A stretch of DNA of 8,214 nucleotides from Kiloniellales bacterium (GCA_022360075.1 JAKSDN010001084.1:1-8214); one strand, 5' to 3'. Positions 1 to 6,210 are shown, counted from the stretch's first letter. Notes: a model not told the origin generated them from the letters alone. Program-made: numbers and translations.

Positions 1-4
1 CCGG

Positions 5-1423
5 CTATGCGGCATCGGCCTTGTCGGCGCCGATCGGGGCACCGAAGGTCTCGGTGCCGAAGCGGTAGAGACGCATGCTGTCCGACCAGTGGTCTTCAGG
101 CAAGCCCGCCTTGACCTTGAGATGCTTGAGGAAGCTGGCCGAGTCGGCCACGCCCTCCCAGACCTGGGGCAAGAGCAGGCCGCTCTTCTTGCCGTCGCGC
201 AGGATGAAGCCGTCGAGGCCGGGGCGCATCTGCGCGATCGCTTCCGCCTCGTCGGCGAAGCGCATCGGACGCGGCCGCGAGAGGATCGAGACCGACAACG
301 CCATGTCGCCAGCGGAGCTGCCGAGCTCCTCGGCTTCGAGAGGCTCGAAGCGGCGATCGCCGAAGGCGGCCTTGTAGGCACTGTTGGAGACGTCGGCGAC
401 CAGCGGCTGGTGCGGCTTCACGCTGCCAACGCAGCCGCGCAGCCGGCCGCCGATCTTCAGGGTCACGAAGGTCGCGCGCAGCGACCGCAGCGGCCAAGGA
501 TAGCTCTCGACCGCAACGGCCGGCGGCTTGCCGCGTTTCAGGCCGCTGGCGATGGTCTTGGCTGCGGCCTCGAGCAACTGCCGCCGATGGGCTTCGGAGA
601 GCTGCGCCGTCTCGGAATCCTCGAAGGCGATGGCGCCGTAGCCGACCACGCCGTCGCGCCGTCCCCGACCCGCCGTGTCGCCGGAGTTGCGCAGGTCCAG
701 TGTTGTTGCCCGCAGATCCAGCGCCTGGGCCCGCTCCAGAAGGCCATAGATGGAATGGCGGCCGCAGGCCTGCTCGTCGCCCAGCTGCTCCGGCTCCAAT
801 GCCTCGACCGCCTGGCAGGCGGCCTGATCGAGCGCCTTGGCCTCGTCGTATGAGTAGAAGTGGCTGAGGTCGGAGCTGACGACGATCAGCGTCTCTTCGC
901 CGCCCCAAAGCTCGGCCAGCAAGGTACCGCAGCGTTCGGACGAGACCCCGCCGACCAGAATCGGCACGATCGCGAAGCCGTCGCCGAGCAGTCTTTGCAG
1001 AAACGGCAGCTGCGTCTCGAGACAGTGCTCCGGCGCGTGGGCGTCGTCGCGCACCTCGACATCGGGATGACGCAGCAGGGCGTCGATCGAGGCGCGGTCC
1101 AAGGGGACCGGGCCGAGCGGCGTGGCAAAGGCCTGCGCGCTCGGCACGCCGAAGGCACGGACCGGCACGCGGTGGCAGGGACCCAGCAGAACGACGCGCT
1201 TGATCACGCCGCGTCGCGCGCGTAGCGCCTTGTAAGCGCTGCCGGCGATCGGACCGGAGTAAACGAAACCTGCATGCGGCGCGATGATCGCCTTGAGCGC
1301 GCCGGAGAAGCTCTCGGCGACAGCGAGGTGGTCGTCGACCATGCGGGCCAAGGCAGCAGGCTCGCCCGGATACCAACTGCCGGCCAGAGCCGGCTTACGA
1401 ACATGCGCCACGTCGAGAGCCAT
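5..1423 (-). CDS. MEMO1-like / AMMECR1-like fusion protein (AmmeMemoRadiSam system proteins B+A)
   Basis: A 472-aa protein made of two domains that are separate proteins in many organisms. Residues 1-270 are MEMO-like. APHAGFVYSG contains H50, LGPCHRVP contains H84, and ACGRHSIYGLL contains C220; these match the metal/active-site His, His and Cys of human MEMO1. SSDLSHF (183-189) and GVVGYGAIAF are further family landmarks. Residues about 275-460 are AMMECR1-like, with the hallmark LRGCVG at 328-333 and FGDRRFEPL at 354-362. In this system the third partner is a radical SAM enzyme; it is not in the window and could lie just beyond the left edge. The biochemical role of the system is unsettled, so I assign none. 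I chose the ATG at 1421-1423 because AGGAAGGGG lies just upstream of it; a TTG 21 bases further upstream would place that ribosome site inside the gene. The domain calls are confident; the function is not. Confidence 0.9.
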   Translation of the reverse strand: MALDVAHVRKPALAGSWYPGEPAALARMVDDHLAVAESFSGALKAIIAPHAGFVYSGPIAGSAYKALRARRGVIKRVVLLGPCHRVPVRAFGVPSAQAFATPLGPVPLDRASIDALLRHPDVEVRDDAHAPEHCLETQLPFLQRLLGDGFAIVPILVGGVSSERCGTLLAELWGGEETLIVVSSDLSHFYSYDEAKALDQAACQAVEALEPEQLGDEQACGRHSIYGLLERAQALDLRATTLDLRNSGDTAGRGRRDGVVGYGAIAFEDSETAQLSEAHRRQLLEAAAKTIASGLKRGKPPAVAVESYPWPLRSLRATFVTLKIGGRLRGCVGSVKPHQPLVADVSNSAYKAAFGDRRFEPLEAEELGSSAGDMALSVSILSRPRPMRFADEAEAIAQMRPGLDGFILRDGKKSGLLLPQVWEGVADSASFLKHLKVKAGLPEDHWSDSMRLYRFGTETFGAPIGADKADAA

Positions 1424-1468
1424 CGAGCCCCTTCCTCGCCGCAACCGGCGTCAGCGCGCAGACGCGTC

Positions 1469-1474
1469 AGTATA
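1469..1474 (-). promoter_or_regulatory. possible -10 box for the MEMO/AMMECR1 gene
   Basis: On the minus strand this reads TATACT, one mismatch from the sigma-70 consensus TATAAT, and would give a 5' leader of roughly 40 bases before the ATG at 1423. No good -35 hexamer sits 16-18 bases upstream. That region is instead occupied by one of the TAACGC boxes, which would suit a regulated promoter. Weak evidence on its own. Confidence 0.3.
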
Positions 1475-1484
1475 GCGCGTCTTC

Positions 1485-1623
1485 TCTAACGCATGCTCGC
1501 GTTAATGAAGCGTTACCAAGATGCACTTTTAGGGCATTGAGAACAAACGCCCGCGTTAGACACCGCATCAATTTCACGGCCACGAGGAATCAGTGGCTTA
1601 GCGGAAGGAGTCTAACGCATGCT
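1485..1623. repeat. cluster of five GCGTTA/TAACGC boxes, with a 13-bp direct repeat
   Basis: The hexamer GCGTTA or its complement occurs at 1487-1492 (TAACGC), 1499-1504, 1510-1515 and 1553-1558 (GCGTTA), and 1613-1618 (TAACGC). The first two form an inverted repeat with a 6-base spacer, and the second and third are direct repeats 11 bases apart, one helical turn. The flanking copies extend to an exact 13-base direct repeat, TCTAACGCATGCT, at 1485-1497 and 1611-1623; its core TCTAACGC also appears inverted at 1553-1560. The array lies upstream of the MEMO gene (minus) and overlaps the 5' end of the broken plus-strand gene at 1619. It resembles an operator or recombination-protein binding array; the protein that would bind it is unknown. 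Confidence 0.6.
1605..1610 (+). promoter_or_regulatory. ribosome binding site of the broken gene at 1619
   Basis: AAGGAG followed by 8 bases and ATG at 1619. It is a strong Shine-Dalgarno match and argues that 1619 was once the true start of a gene that now stops after 25 codons. Confidence 0.5.
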
Positions 1624-1983
1624 GAACGAGATAGCTGGCCTTCTCATGGCCTGCGCTGCAGAGCACATGGGCGTGCCTCTGCCGCGGCTGACGTGATTGT
1701 TCAAGTCCAAGTGCTATCGGCCGAAGAGCGCCGGGAACGTGGAAAGGCCTACGGCATTCCCGAACTCCGAGGCAACTAAATCCGGCAGGCATTTCAGGGC
1801 GAGGGCCGGCCGGTCAATTTCATCCTGATCTACATTACGCCGAGCCATCCCGACTTCTTGTTCACTGTCGCGCATGACTGTGTCCATCACGTCCAGGGTT
1901 GGGCTGGCGTGCTGATGAACGAGCGCAAGGCTGACGAGGTGGCGCTCTTCTGCGTCCAGGCGACGCTGGGCGCGCTGTCATGA
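1619..1983 (+). pseudogene. degraded gene with an HDxxH motif, possibly a metallopeptidase-like protein
   Basis: The reading frame from ATG 1619 is well supported by its ribosome site but ends after 25 codons at TGA 1694-1696. Protein-like sequence continues in another frame (LSAEERRERGKAYGIPELRG) to an in-frame TAA at 1777-1779, then resumes without a start codon up to TGA 1981-1983. The last part reads like a real protein: VNFILIYITPSHPDFLFTV, then AHDCVHHVQGWAG, then ERKADEVALFCVQATLGAL. The HDCVH at 1873-1887 resembles a zinc-metallopeptidase HExxH with Asp in place of Glu, and the later E or D could be a third ligand. I read it as one ancestral gene of roughly 120 codons broken by a frameshift near 1694-1710 and a stop. 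The family is not securely recognised; two or three small unrelated ORFs remain an alternative. Confidence 0.4.
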
Positions 1984-2072
1984 GTGTCCGAGAAGAAGCC
2001 GGCCTTCTGATTGCCAAAGCTAGGCGCTCAGGCCGCAACAATTCAAAGATCGCCAGGGGAAGCTTCGCGTAG
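1980..2072 (+). CDS. possible 30-aa ORF coupled by ATGA, perhaps a truncated gene start
   Basis: The ATG at 1980-1982 overlaps the stop TGA (1981-1983) of the broken gene in a classic ATGA coupling arrangement. The frame runs 30 codons (MSVREEAGLLIAKARRSGRN...) to TAG 2070-2072. The N-terminus is charged and helical-looking. It overlaps the 3' end of the convergent membrane-protein gene by 30 bases. Because the preceding reading frame is broken, this is more likely the start of a second gene cut off by rearrangement than a functional peptide. No homolog recognised. Confidence 0.25.
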   Translation: MSVREEAGLLIAKARRSGRNNSKIARGSFA

Positions 2073-2423
2073 TGGCGGAGGCTTATCGTAGTAGCCGTTG
2101 ATCAGGACGTTAGTCAGGACCATCACTGTCAGCCCGATCAACGTAACAGCCGCTACTGCCTGAAGCCCAAGCGCCATTGTACAGGCCGCAGCGAGCATTC
2201 CGACACCGGCCGAGGCAGACACTGCAACGATCCACACTTTTATTGGAATGCTTGCTGACCGTGCGGATGCGATCAGGACGCAAGCCGCGACGCCGCAAAT
2301 CAGGATGAGAACAAACCACAATACCGTCGATTGACTCATCAAGAGCCCAACTGCTGATCCGGCCGAAGCCATAAGAGCTATGGCCGAAAAGCAGAGCGTC
2401 TTGGACTCTCCTCTCGTTAACAC
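2043..2423 (-). CDS. small hypothetical membrane protein with about four transmembrane helices
   Basis: A 126-aa protein dominated by hydrophobic stretches at about residues 10-30, 35-54, 62-86 and 88-108, with a short charged N-terminus (MLTRGESK) and a polar C-terminal tail (YYDKPPPLREASPGDL). The start is GTG at 2421-2423; an in-frame TAG shortly upstream rules out a much longer form. No well-spaced Shine-Dalgarno precedes it (GGGGA is about 15 bases away), so expression is uncertain. A TATACT at 2467-2472 on this strand could be a -10 box, but the nearby TTGACC is too close (10-base spacer) to serve as its -35. It does not belong to a family I recognise. It is the only intact-looking gene in the left half of the AT-richer segment. 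Confidence 0.55.
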   Translation of the reverse strand: MLTRGESKTLCFSAIALMASAGSAVGLLMSQSTVLWFVLILICGVAACVLIASARSASIPIKVWIVAVSASAGVGMLAAACTMALGLQAVAAVTLIGLTVMVLTNVLINGYYDKPPPLREASPGDL

Positions 2424-2611
2424 TCGAACACTCTAATCCCCTGCTCCGATATGGGGTGCAATCGACAGTATAGCCCGTCTCAGGTCAACGCCCATTTCGA
2501 TTTCCGCACCGGCCTGCTCGTTCATCGGTGGCAGTGGCACATCAGGTTGTGCTTTGTTAACGGAGATATAGTGAATAAATGGTTAACTCGCAACCCTCTG
2601 ATAACATGGGA
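2424..2611. other. 188-base gene-free stretch with three GTTAAC palindromes at or near it
   Basis: No convincing coding sequence. The palindrome GTTAAC occurs at 2416-2421, 2556-2561 and 2582-2587, which is dense for a GC-rich genome. The stretch lies between the stop of the coiled-coil gene and the start of the membrane-protein gene, both on the minus strand. No hairpin with a T-run was seen, so I do not call a terminator. Confidence 0.4.
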
Positions 2612-3157
2612 CTAATTGGCGCTCTCTCGCTCCTTCGCAATGTCTCGAAGCAATTTCTCTATGCGATCCAATGTCGGCGCCAACTCCTTTGGCAACGGGC
2701 CCTCGCGTTGCAACAATGGGATCAAAGTACTAAGCACCTGCTGAAGGTCCTCGGTCCGACGCTCCAACTCCATTACCTCTTCAAGTTCCAGTCGCTTTGC
2801 CGTTTCTTCAAATCTCGGAGCGAGCCTTTCGAAATCTTCAGAAATTTTCTGCAATACACGGACTGTATCTTCAAGAGCTCCGATGCTTGCCTCAAGCTTA
2901 GTAAGATCACTTTGAAGTTGTCCAACTACTACTTTTACTTCTACGACATCGCCATGGATCGTAATTAGATATACGACGATCGCGACCAGGCCGCCAAACA
3001 CAGTGAACAATGCGGTAAGTGCTACATCCAACCGGCCTTTTGTTGTATCCTGTAGTCTTTGTACTTCACCTATATTACTGTTTAATTGATTGACGGACGG
3101 CTTTAGATCGGCCAGCTCGGACTGTATTTGCCCTATTTCTGATGAGATATCCGCCAC
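2612..3157 (-). CDS. hypothetical single-pass membrane protein with long coiled coils
   Basis: A 181-aa protein of unknown family. Residues 4-40 are heptad-like (SSEIGQIQSELADLK). Residues about 46-67 form one hydrophobic membrane helix (LTALFTVFGGLVAIVVYLI). Residues 74-145 form a second, longer charged coiled coil, and the C-terminus is highly charged (RIEKLLRDIAKERESAN). This layout suits a membrane-anchored oligomer or tether. The start is GTG at 3155-3157, preceded on this strand by GGGGAG with a 7-base spacer. The first 25 bases overlap the end of the upstream 90-aa gene, implying translational coupling. The coding sequence is about 40% GC against about 70% in flanking genes, so it is probably horizontally acquired. 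The opposite-strand frame here lacks protein-like composition. Confidence 0.7.
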   Translation of the reverse strand: MADISSEIGQIQSELADLKPSVNQLNSNIGEVQRLQDTTKGRLDVALTALFTVFGGLVAIVVYLITIHGDVVEVKVVVGQLQSDLTKLEASIGALEDTVRVLQKISEDFERLAPRFEETAKRLELEEVMELERRTEDLQQVLSTLIPLLQREGPLPKELAPTLDRIEKLLRDIAKERESAN

Positions 3158-3405
3158 CGATTTGCTCCCCGCTCCCTGAGTTTGGCCAGGTTCTTATTCA
3201 CCCAAAGCGACTCAAATGTGGGCGCCAAACTCTGTTCTATGTGATCGCCAAATTCCAAGATTGGAACGGATGACCAGCCGGTGCTAGGCCCGGCACCGCA
3301 GGTATCTCCCTGCCAGCACTGGAGACGATAGCACAATCTATCATTGATTAAAATCTTGACGACGCAGCCCGGACACGCAGAAATCGACTGAGCCAGCGTC
3401 TTCAA
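3133..3405 (-). CDS. hypothetical 90-aa cysteine-rich protein, partner of the coiled-coil gene
   Basis: The predicted protein has five cysteines in its first 36 residues (C11, C14, C25, C30, C36), including a CPGC motif and CWQGDTC. This pattern could bind zinc or form disulfides. The second half (residues 45-90) is polar and ends in a basic segment (KLRERGANRWRISHQK). The start is TTG at 3403-3405 with GGGAG only 4 bases before it; an overlapping GTG reads straight into a stop, so TTG is the better choice. The gene overlaps the downstream coiled-coil gene by 25 bases, so the two probably form an operon and may act together. Family not recognised. Confidence 0.55.
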   Translation of the reverse strand: MKTLAQSISACPGCVVKILINDRLCYRLQCWQGDTCGAGPSTGWSSVPILEFGDHIEQSLAPTFESLWVNKNLAKLRERGANRWRISHQK

Positions 3406-3445
3406 TTCACTCCCTAAAGCGAAGAGGCCGCGCCGGCTCCTCCGC

Positions 3446-4000
3446 TCACGCCTTCGCCTTGATCCGCTCGACCAGATCCGGATAGTCGTTCTTCACGTTC
3501 CCGACGTTTGGGCCGACCATGTGGCCTTGTAGGATGTTGTTGGCGGCCGGCCGCAATAGCTCAGTCCCAGCCTCGCCTGCCAGCCACGCTTCGAAGCTCT
3601 CCGGCTCCAGCACAACCGGCATCCTGTGATGCCACGGCCGGATGAAATCGTTGGCCTCGGTGACGATGATGGTGAACGTTTCGATGCGCTCTTCGTTCTC
3701 CTTGTCCTTCCAGCTCTCCCAGAGCCCAGCGAAGCTAAGTAGAGCGCCGTCACGCCCACAGATGTAATAGGCCTGCCGGTTGCCCTTCGGCCCCGTCCAC
3801 TCGTAGAAGCCGCTCGCCGGGATGATGCAGCGCCGCTTCTTGAAGGCTTCGCGAAAGGACGGCTTCTCGGCCACCGTCTCGGCACGCGCTGTTGATCGTC
3901 TTGTAGGCGATCTTGGCGTCCGGCGCCCAGAAGGGGATGAGGCCCCAGCGGAGCTTGACGGCCTTGCGGGCGTCGCCATTGTCACGGCGCGCGGCCCCTA
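3446..4000 (-). pseudogene. yedK: broken SRAP/YedK-type (SOS response-associated, abasic-site DNA-protein crosslink) gene
   Basis: SRAP proteins shield abasic sites in single-stranded DNA by crosslinking through Cys2, directly after the start methionine. The conserved body is clear: KLRWGLIPFWAPDAKI, then NARAETV, IIPASGFYEW, and PWHHRMPVVLEPESFEAWL. Two lesions are visible. First, the part up to AAC 3891-3893 and the part from 3889 downward lie in different frames; dropping the single base at 3890 restores TINARAET, the family consensus around the active-site Asn. Second, homology begins only near RRDNGD (about 3980-3995), so the MCGR start, the catalytic cysteine and several dozen N-terminal residues are gone. 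The remaining downstream frame from GTG 3985 would give a 179-aa product with a non-SRAP N-terminus, unlikely to be active. The end abuts an integrase remnant. Confidence 0.85.
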
Positions 4001-4020
4001 TTCGTCTTGCCGAGCACGGC

Positions 4021-4154
4021 GTGAAACTTACCGAATTTGCGCGGTCAACGGGCTGAGCATCCAGCGGACACGCCAAATTCTTGAAACCTACTTGCCCACG
4101 ACGGCCAGATTGGCCCCCCGGGCAATTCGAGAATGGGAACAGAAGAAATCATAG
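4021..4154 (+). pseudogene. C-terminal remnant of a phage-type tyrosine recombinase (integrase)
   Basis: About 44 codons ending at TAG 4152-4154 read RRETYRICAVNGLSIQRTRQ, then ILETYLPTTARLAPRAIREW and EQKKS. This fits the last segment of tyrosine integrases of the form xIxxVTGHSLxxVxxILExYLxRTxxLAxxAI. The Tyr in ILETYL is at the catalytic position. The usual GHS is GLS here, so the catalytic-site His is lost. Nothing integrase-like continues upstream; that DNA is the opposite strand of the SRAP remnant. There is no start codon or ribosome site. It is therefore a fossil tail, and it marks a recombination junction at about 4000-4030. Confidence 0.55.
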
Positions 4155-4246
4155 TCTAACTCGTTTCCAGGACCCGTCAAACGCAGGCAATTCGTCTCAA
4201 CGGCTCTGGCCTGTATCGCTCCTGCGAATCGCAGAGGTCAGCCCAC

Positions 4247-5860
4247 TCAATGCAGCCCAAGCGCACGTTCTATGCGTTGAAAGCGCAGCTCATTGCGCAG
4301 GCTGTCGAGGTCTGGATCGGATCGGAGCCATCCGGGATGGGACCAGCCGGTCTCCACGATGCGCTCCAGGCAGTCCAGCGCGGGCCGGACCTCGCCGGCG
4401 CGGGCGAAGGCGCAGGCGAGGTAGTAGACCATAGGATCGGAGAGCTCGCCGTGCGGCTCGGCCCAGGCCATGGCCTGATCGACCTGCCCGAGCTCGACCA
4501 GGCAGCAGGCCTTGTCGCAGATCGCCCGCAGGTCGTCCGGCTCGCTCTCCAGATAGGCCTCCACACGGCTCAAGGCCTTGCGGTGCGCTGCCAGGGCGCG
4601 CGCCTCGTCGCCGAGCGAGCGGCGCGCCTTGGCCGCGAGCAGCCAGGCGTGAAAGTCCTCGCTGTGAATCTGGCCGGCACGCTCCAAAACCGCTGCGGCC
4701 AGCTCGAAGCGGCCTTCACTGAAGCAGGCGCGGCCGAAGAGATAGTGCGGGCCGAAGGCGCTGGGCTCGAGACGGACCGCGGTCATGAAGCTCGCCGTCG
4801 CCTCCCCGAAAGCGCCGGCAGAAGACAGCACCCAGCCGAGTGCCGCGCGACTTGTCGCCAGCCGCGGATCGAGCCCGACAGCCGTCGTCGCGGCCTCCAG
4901 GGCCCTTTCCAAGTGGTGTCCAAGCGGCTCGTAATACATGAACAGGAAGATCAGGGAGATCGCCAAACCGGCGCGTGCCTGCGCCGACCTGGGGTCCAGC
5001 GCGACCGCGTTGGAGAACAGCTCGACGGCGCCGCGGATGTTCTCCTTGCCGCCCCGGAACAGAAGATTGTGCGCTTCCAGAGAAACGAGATAGGCCTGAA
5101 GCTCGGGGCCTTCGCAAAGCTCCTGCGAAGCGCTACCCCCATTTGCCGGTGCCTTGACGGCGCGGCTTCGGATTGCCGTCGCCATCTCACTTGCAATCTG
5201 TCTTTGGAGCTGTGTCGCGTCGCTGGTGCCCTGCTGATAGCTCTGCGACCACGCGTAGCGATCGCATCGCCGGTCGGCTAGGCGCACGGAGATGCGGGCA
5301 CTGCCGCCACTGCCTCTGATGCTACCCTCGACATGCAGATCAATGTCGTGAGATTCGGCCCCGGCAGCCGGGTTGCCGAGCACGACCCGGACGCCGCGCA
5401 GGCAAGCCAGGCGATCGAGGATCTCCTCGCGCAGCGCGGCGGCAAAGGCTTCTAGGCGCGCGTCGCTGTCCAAGACAGAGAGAGGCAAGACCGCGACGCT
5501 GGTGTCGTGCTCTAAGGGCTCAAAAGGCGGCGGACAGGAGATCGCTTGTTCGCCGACATCCACTTGGACCAGGAGGCGATATCCAGCTTTGTGCACGGTC
5601 TCGATGTAGGAAGGCGAGCGGCTGGAATCGCCGAGCTGACGGCGCAGCTCCGCAATGCTGTGCGTCAAGACTTCCTCGCCGACCACCACACCGCGCCAGA
5701 CCTCGTCGAGCAACGCGCGGCGCGACACCACCTCTCCTGAAGACCGGGCGAGACATTCGAGCACGCGCATCGCTTTGGGCGACAGCTTGCGGCTCTTGAC
5801 GCCGAGGCTGATCCGGCGCGACTCCGGCTCGACCAGCCAAGGTCCTAAATGAAATCCCAC
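4247..5860 (-). CDS. winged-helix DNA-binding / TPR transcriptional regulator
   Basis: A 537-aa cytosolic protein. Residues about 8-98 form an OmpR/PhoB- or CadC-type winged helix: LSPKAMRVLECLARSSGEVV, the recognition helix around VLTHSIAELRRQLGD, and the wing YIETVHKAGYRL. Residues about 120-235 resemble the nucleotide-cyclase-associated/TolB- or FlgO-like domain often found after such winged helices (SVAVLPLSVL, then DLHVEGSIRGSGGSARISVR). Residues about 250-537 are TPR-type repeats with signatures such as AVELFSNAVALDPRSAQARA and ALEAATTAVGLDPRLATSRA. There is no phosphoacceptor receiver domain and no membrane helix, unlike CadC. The start is GTG 5858-5860, with AAAGG four bases upstream; no better start is nearby. 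It is divergent from the DsrE/rhodanese operon across 372 bases and is the best candidate for its regulator, which is inference from position. Confidence 0.88.
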   Translation of the reverse strand: MGFHLGPWLVEPESRRISLGVKSRKLSPKAMRVLECLARSSGEVVSRRALLDEVWRGVVVGEEVLTHSIAELRRQLGDSSRSPSYIETVHKAGYRLLVQVDVGEQAISCPPPFEPLEHDTSVAVLPLSVLDSDARLEAFAAALREEILDRLACLRGVRVVLGNPAAGAESHDIDLHVEGSIRGSGGSARISVRLADRRCDRYAWSQSYQQGTSDATQLQRQIASEMATAIRSRAVKAPANGGSASQELCEGPELQAYLVSLEAHNLLFRGGKENIRGAVELFSNAVALDPRSAQARAGLAISLIFLFMYYEPLGHHLERALEAATTAVGLDPRLATSRAALGWVLSSAGAFGEATASFMTAVRLEPSAFGPHYLFGRACFSEGRFELAAAVLERAGQIHSEDFHAWLLAAKARRSLGDEARALAAHRKALSRVEAYLESEPDDLRAICDKACCLVELGQVDQAMAWAEPHGELSDPMVYYLACAFARAGEVRPALDCLERIVETGWSHPGWLRSDPDLDSLRNELRFQRIERALGLH

Positions 5861-5989
5861 GGCGCCTTTACGCGTCCTCTCGTGGTTCGCCTCCGCCCTC
5901 AGATATGGGCGATACAGATTTCAATCGCATTTCGGCCGATCCGACCCGAGTTTCAATTCTTTCGTGCCGGCGACCCCGCAGGCCCGTGA

Positions 5990-6026
5990 TTCTTCAGAAA
6001 AACAGTCTGTTTTCTTCAGGAAAACG
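5990..6026. repeat. operator-like tandem repeat with a 15-bp perfect palindrome
   Basis: TTCTTCAGAAAAAC (5990-6003) and TTCTTCAGGAAAAC (6012-6025) match at 13 of 14 positions and start 22 bases apart, two helical turns. Between them lies the perfect palindrome AAAACAGTCTGTTTT (5999-6013). A weaker third copy, TTCTCCGAAAACAG, is at 6075-6088. The spacing would place bound dimers on one face of the DNA. It is a plausible binding site for the divergent winged-helix regulator. Confidence 0.55.
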
Positions 6027-6191
6027 GGGCGGCCGACACCCTACATCGGTTGCCAATCGAGAGCCCCGGTCCGGTTCTCCGAAAACAGGAAGCGCTCAAG
6101 GTCGTCGTTCCCGCCCATGACTGGGCCGTCGGGAACCGAGACCCGCAGGCGCACAAGAGGCGCAACCCGGCCCGATTCTGGAGAGGTTCGA

Positions 6192-6210
6192 CCCACGCTG
6201 TTTCCGTGGG
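6192..6210 (+). promoter_or_regulatory. inverted repeat / hairpin in the leader of the DsrE operon
   Basis: CCCACG (6192-6197), a 7-base loop, and CGTGGG (6205-6210) form a perfect 6-bp GC-rich stem. It ends 10 bases before the AGGAG ribosome site (6221-6225). No T-run follows, so it is not a standard terminator. It could be an operator or an mRNA hairpin affecting translation or stability of the first gene. Confidence 0.4.

Noticed and set aside
89..853. 254-codon plus-strand ORF across the MEMO/AMMECR1 gene
   Set aside because: An opposite-strand shadow typical of GC-rich coding DNA; the minus frame carries clear conserved motifs.
1580..1660. tRNA-like stretch near GGCTTAGCGGAAGGAG
   Set aside because: I could not build an acceptor stem, anticodon arm and T-arm in order.
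2478..2490. TTGACC on the minus strand as -35 of the membrane-protein gene
   Set aside because: It lies only 10 bases from the TATACT at 2467-2472, not 16-18.
2579..2968. 129-codon plus-strand ORF with many Tyr/Phe residues
   Set aside because: It lies antisense to the coiled-coil gene, has no ribosome site at a credible start, and its composition mirrors the complementary strand of heptad-rich codons.
4153..4160. AGTCTAAC shared with 1609-1616, considered as att-type repeats flanking the island
   Set aside because: Only 8 bases match and flanking bases diverge, so it could be chance.
4222..4234. CTGCGA-A-TCGCAG inverted repeat downstream of the regulator gene, considered as a terminator
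   Set aside because: The stem is short and no T-run follows on either strand.
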